From Triatoma infestans (Eukaryota > Arthropoda > Insecta > Hemiptera > Reduviidae): 64,000 nt of DNA. A program made the position numbers and the translations under genes. Below are positions 59,850 to 64,000 of this stretch, one piece after another (positions within the stretch are counted from its first letter, which is position 1; every line of letters starts with the position of its first letter). The notes below the pieces were generated by a model, which saw only the letters and a program-made list of their open reading frames with translations, did not search any database and was not told where the DNA came from. Location of the stretch: positions 1 through 64,000 of the forward strand of contig JAAEAF010004993.1 of assembly GCA_011037195.1 (NCBI GenBank), in the 5' to 3' direction.

Positions 59850-61270
59850 TATACTGCTCTTTGCTTGCAGAAAAAAGTTCTTTAAGTCAAGGTAAGATAG
59901 AGATTTAACTTCATACACAAACTAAGCAAGGAGAAGTCAGAAGAGTCGCTATAGGAGTCATCAGGAGCAGTCGCGCCCCATGCAAAAGTAGGGGATAACT
60001 GTTACATTGGTATGATTTGGAAGTGATGGGAAGACAAGAATTCATCTAGAACGCAGGCTTAGAAAGTGGTTTACTTAGTTGTGCTCGTTTTGGTTGCGAT
60101 TTGATGTATTTGTGTAGGACGTAACAACTATTATGATCTCCAGAGCGACTACCACTAAGTTTACACATACTGGTGGCTGATCTGGTGGAGTTTTACACTC
60201 TTCTGTTAGGTGGTCATAGCGCATTTAAGACATTTTGGCTAGACCTAGCAATTTTTCGCTATATGGTTGAATGACTTGACACCTATAACATTGTGTAACG
60301 CCAGAAAAATTTTGTATCGCTCTCAAGAGATAATCCAGCCACATATCTTGTTATTAACAACAACTTCCCTAGTCTTTATATTTTTAGCAAAAGTCACCAT
60401 AAAAAGCTGTTATTTTATGATTTTCCCTGATAAATCTCTTTAGTAGCTGGCATTTTTTTCTGTGAAGTCTTGGATTATTTCTTCACATGATACGTTAGGT
60501 GCAAGTTTTTAAGTTCTAAAGTGTGGTTGATTTCATCTTTAAGGAGGCTACACACGATCTGATTTCGTCGGCCCGATTATCAGTCTGCCCAAATCAGATA
60601 TTGCATTCATCGTCAGTTGGTTTTATATTTACAACAGATCACATGCATTATGCCTCCAATTTTCACCTGATAACGCTTAACACGATGTGATTTGGTCAGC
60701 TGGTCAGATGGCGCGGCCAACTGACAACGTCGACAAGAATTTTATCAGAAGACACGCCTACACTCGATCTGATATTGTATCTGATCTTATCAAATTGACC
60801 TGACACAATATCGTGATGGACAGTGTTATCTGTAGCCTGACTGAATCAGATCGTGTGTAACCGCCTTTAGGCGTGTAGGCGGGTATTCAAGTTTGGCAGA
60901 TGCCACTTCGCTTATAATTTTGTAAAAATTATTAACCTATTATCTCCACATTTCACGTCGAACTCTTTTTACATGCAGCTTTTAAATTTTTGAGAACCTC
61001 AGACTGATTTTTAATGTAACTATCTACCACACGTTTTTTTTCGATGTATGAGTTTTATTGGTTGCGTTGGGCTGAAGGGTACTGTCCTCATCCATGCTAT
61101 GTCGGAAAGTGGCTCAAAATTATTGGCAGTACTTACGGTAATTTCAAAAGCGGTATTATCAGTTTTACGTTTTTTTCATTTTCAGATTTGTAGGTTCCGA
61201 CACTTCATTCATTTTGTCGGCCGTAATTATTGTTGGTGAAATGCCACTAAATGGCTTTTTACCAATTTAG
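59850..61270 (-). pseudogene. Jockey gag with CCHC knuckle, interrupted
   Basis: Reading order: DNTAFEITVSTANNFEPLS and KNQSEVLKNLKAAC (N-terminal), then the MITE, then NVSCEEIIQDF, VTQCYRCQ, and HLTEECKTPPDQPPVCVN. The zinc knuckles are partly lost to frameshifts. Confidence 0.65.
60542..60866. mobile_element. Harbinger/Tourist-like MITE
   Basis: Ends AGGAGGCTACACACGATCTG and (reversed) AGGCGGTTACACACGATCTG continue as matching ATT, then weaker pairing. TTA flanks at 60539-60541 and 60867-60869 are a 3-bp target duplication, typical of PIF/Harbinger. 325 bp, noncoding, with other internal copies of GATCTGAT. Confidence 0.75.
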
Positions 61271-61671
61271 CCCCACTGATATTTAAAGAAAATAAAAAAT
61301 GAAGAAAAACGAAAAAAAAATTAAAAAATAATAAAATGAATTAGAAATTGAAGAATAAAGCTTTATAATGTAACACAAAGTTGCAACTGATAGTCAATTG
61401 TACACAGTAAGAACACTAAACAAATGAACACAACTAATGTCAACATAATGCAGTAATTCTCTTCTCTTACTATTCGACTGTGCTGCGACCTGCAGTTTAT
61501 CTATTCAAGTACGGTTCTTTCATTTTAATTTTAGAATTAAAACTTTACATATTCTGACATTATTATTTTTAATGCGCGTTATGCAGGATAATATCACTAT
61601 TATAGTTACTTATTTTACATATTTTTCTTTGTTTTGGGAATTATTACATTCATTAACATATATTTTTATGA

Positions 61672-61895
61672 GGGGAGGGATTAGCTAAGTGGTTAGCGCG
61701 TTGGACTCTCATGCGGAGATCCCGGGTTCGAGTCCAATGCTACCTTTGGATTTTTTCTTCCTAGGAGCCTCTACAGCTCACTGTTCGGTGATGGACAGTG
61801 TTATCTGTAGCGAGAGAACACTGTCCGGAGGTGCCAGCAGTACACTGAGAAGGCTCTGGGCGCTAATAGATGTTGAAGCTCCTTAAATTAAAAAA
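61672..61895 (+). repeat. tRNA-derived SINE
   Basis: The head GGATTAGCTAAGTGGTTAGC and B box GGGTTCGAGTCC have a loop with CAT in the anticodon place. The body GATGGACAGTGTTATCTGTA and AGAACACTGTCCGGAGG match the 15.5 kb SINE. A-rich tail. T-arm pairing is lost, so it is not a tRNA gene. Confidence 0.75.
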
Positions 61896-62139
61896 ATATA
61901 TATTTTTTTTTTATGCTCCCAAAAACTCCTAACTTTTCTTCGAGTGAAACATCTCAAAGTACCAATCGCTTTAAACGCTCTAGGAGTTCACCAGACACCA
62001 TTTCATCTGAATTAAAAGCCACAAAAAAATGGCACTTCTCTGGCACTTTCGGAAGTTTCAATGTAAAACCTGGTTTCTGGTTCAAATAAAAGATGTAATG
62101 AAGGATCTTCTAGTCAAACAGGAGTCTAAGTCTTGCTAA

Positions 62140-63340
62140 ACTAGGTCCAATGATAATTTTAAGTTACTTCAAAGCGAGTGTACTACTCTTAGGGAAGAGG
62201 ATTCTAAGTTGAGAAGCCAAATTGAGGGTCTTAGGTCAGATAATTTAAGATTTGAAAATCTTATTGACGATCTTGACAGTAAGAGTCGCAGGATTAACTT
62301 CAAGCAAATGTTGCAAGTTAAAGAAAACTAGAAAACGTCCGTGTAACCTCACTTGAGTCCAGGGGTGCTGGCAGTCTTCCCCTCCTTGCCTTTTTTTTTA
62401 TTACTAACCAACAAAGTAGCAGTGATGAGGGCTGCAAGGCGTCTGAATAGTACTGGCTATTCTGTACAAGATTATTCACCGAACATGAGAAGAAAAAGAG
62501 CTAAACTTCTACTAATTCGAAAGATATCTTACGTCTGAATTCTTCTTTAAATGTGTTTGTTACCTACGACCGTCTCTTTGTTCAAACTCATCGTTTTAAT
62601 CTCAGTCATGATGGAGGAAGTCTAGTTTCTGGCTCTGACAACGGAGTGATTAAGCTTAGTGAGACTGTAGGCAGTGACAAATGTCCTCGTTTCTTTTGGC
62701 TGTCCTCTCAGTTTCTCTTGCTCGAGATAATTTTACTTCACCACATGTGTTTCAACAAACTTCGTCCGCATCTGAGGGACTGCCTACATGAGATCTCGTC
62801 ATCTGCCGGCAGGTTCCTGATCATACAGCTAAGTGCATGGTGCAATCTTTGTCTATTATATCTTACAATATAGCTGGTTTCAAAAATAAAATTGATGATA
62901 TCTTTTTTTTCGAATTTTTGAATGGTTTTGATATTTTTATTTTATGTTATGAAGAAATTTAGTGAGGATTTTTATTTTACTGGAAACATTTATCGAAGAG
63001 AATAATTTTAGTTTTTATGAAAAGTATTTTGTTAATTATAAATTGTGCTGGATCTGTTAAATCTGCTAGCTTTGGCAGGGCAATTGGTGGCCAATTGTAT
63101 GCCATTAGTCTAAGTTTTATAATAAGTGCATAAATTTCTTGTTCTAGGGAATTAATTTAATTTCTATTAATAATAATTTTTATTCGGAAGTACTTATTTT
63201 ACCTGTGCATTTAAACTGTAAGTTTTGGGAAGAAAATTTTAATGATTTATGTAATTTTCTAGTTTTATTTTCTCATCTTAAATGTATACTAATTGGTGAC
63301 GTTAATTTAAGGATTGTAGTTCACAGTTTCTCCTGATGAT
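62140..63340 (+). pseudogene. Decayed LINE: coiled-coil ORF1 end and endonuclease start
   Basis: A heptad-like stretch (TTLREEDSKLRSQIEGLRSD, LRFENLIDDLDSKSRRINF) at 62180-62310 suggests a coiled-coil ORF1 of the CR1/L2 kind. Later frames read SIISYNIAGFKNKIDDI, FNGFDIFILCYEE and SVKSASFGRAIGGQLYAI, like the start of an APE endonuclease. Stops and shifts throughout. Confidence 0.5.
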
Positions 63341-63429
63341 TTGTTATTTGGCAAGGCATAGGCATTCTCCATTTCCAGGATAAAGCGAAAACCAATTAGT
63401 TCATCTATGACAGGAAACTTCTTTCTGGA

Positions 63430-64000
63430 TCAGAATGGACTGGGGCCCCCAAATCGAATATGAATTATGCCCCTCTTCGTGCCGGAGGACAAGCGATCGG
63501 AGGTGTCGTAAATGCGGCAGAGAGTCAGAAACCACATCTCACGTGTTGGGAATCTGTCAACAGAACATGCTCCTCGCCATTGTCGAACCCATAGGGTTAA
63601 AAAAAGAATTGCCGAGTTTCCCACTGAAAGAGGATACACCTGTTTCGATGAAGTTAAGTGGTTCAAGCAGATTTGCCAACATCGTTGCATTTAAAGAGAA
63701 TAAAGGTACTTTGTTCATTGACAGCCATCCGATTCGAAACGAACGATACCAACCAGGGAGTGAAAATCGACGAAGAGAAGAAGCACATTTATGAGAAATG
63801 CATTCCTCACATCAAGAAAAATCCCGCGAAATGTTCGGGGATCGAAACTTTGTAGTAAGGGGTTTGTGGTTCGGAAGTAGAGGAGCAATATCCCGCATTA
63901 CGAGCGATTTCTTTGACCAGGTCGGAATAGATAAGAATCATCTTCTGACCATTAGCGAGCAAATTATACTTGATTCGCTCGGTAGTTTTCATAACCACTT
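63430..64000 (+). pseudogene. R2-superclade LINE C-terminal fragment, runs off window
   Basis: RRCRKCGRESETTSHVLGIC is the CxxC...HxxxxC knuckle after the RT in R2-type LINEs, followed by RHCRTHRVKKRIAEF after a shift. Then GLWFGSRGAISRITSDFF, in another frame, matches the final region with the restriction-like endonuclease end. At least two frameshifts. A relic of the same class is at 1.3-2.2 kb. Confidence 0.6.

Larger units (their letters stand above)
57020..61270 (-). mobile_element. Jockey-type LINE, decayed, holding a MITE
   Basis: Gag at the high end, then endonuclease, then RT remnants to about 57.0 kb. The RT part has many stops (readable: SPGIDGIKT, LDPV...IHPYLV, near 57.6-58.5 kb). 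The MITE at 60542-60866 is inserted in the gag. Ends are approximate; no target duplication found. Confidence 0.7.

Noticed and set aside
61672..61760. tRNA-Met-like gene with CAT in the loop
   Set aside because: The T stem does not pair and the sequence continues into a SINE body with a copy at 15.5 kb.
1..64000. CRISPR arrays, bacterial operons, prophage or endogenous viral genes
   Set aside because: None seen. The gene structure is eukaryotic throughout, and every RT found belongs to a LINE.

Overview
The window is AT-rich, intron-rich animal nuclear DNA, and everything in it points to an insect. It holds split genes with GT-AG introns, tRNA-derived SINEs, Tc1, mariner and Harbinger-like DNA elements, R1/I, Jockey and R2-type LINEs, and Penelope-like elements. 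The GH1 gene reads most like the signal-peptide-less myrosinase/beta-glucosidase of aphids, so a hemipteran or other sap-feeding insect is my best guess. The species is not determined.

Two host genes are present, both on the minus strand. (1) A glycoside hydrolase family 1 gene fills 659-8080. Eight exons join in frame to about 349 residues, and the C-terminal part lies off the left edge. (2) The mitochondrial aspartate/glutamate carrier aralar (SLC25A12/13 type) fills 24044-55709. Fourteen exons join in frame to 655 residues: EF-hand half, linker, six-helix carrier half and C-terminal tail. The extreme N-terminus and the true last residues are not located. Exon phases agree at every junction I could test.

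The rest is transposable-element strata, much of it inside these introns. 0-8 kb: GH1 introns with an R2-type LINE relic, a dispersed repeat called R here, and a large hairpin enclosing a tRNA-SINE head. 8.6-11.1 kb: a three-layer nest, with a LINE fragment inside a Tc1 element inside a hAT-like element. 11-24 kb: no host gene; a mariner, a SINE, a direct repeat and a GC-rich block. 24-27 kb: the last aralar intron, with R copies, a dead R1/I LINE piece and two small elements carrying hammerhead-ribozyme-like cores. 31-38.5 kb: a 5.6 kb LINE next to a Penelope-like element that is itself split by a truncated LINE. 39-43 kb: four aralar exons among Penelope relics. 43.6-48.7 kb: a LINE with a perfect 15-bp target duplication and a 1046-codon open ORF2. 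49-56 kb: three aralar exons and LINE fragments. 57-64 kb: Jockey LINE, MITE, SINE, another LINE and an R2-type tail.

The most unusual signal is a small element family at 25116-25313, 25784-26047 and about 40459-40625. Each copy carries a hammerhead-like core with a self-complementary ACCGGU stem III. The 25.8 kb copy carries two cores in inverted orientation and is bounded by a 13-bp target duplication. Its minus-strand core is intact by eye; the other three cores each carry a break. Coordinates of exon borders come from reading frame plus GT/AG sites; element borders come from target duplications or terminal repeats where stated, and are approximate otherwise.
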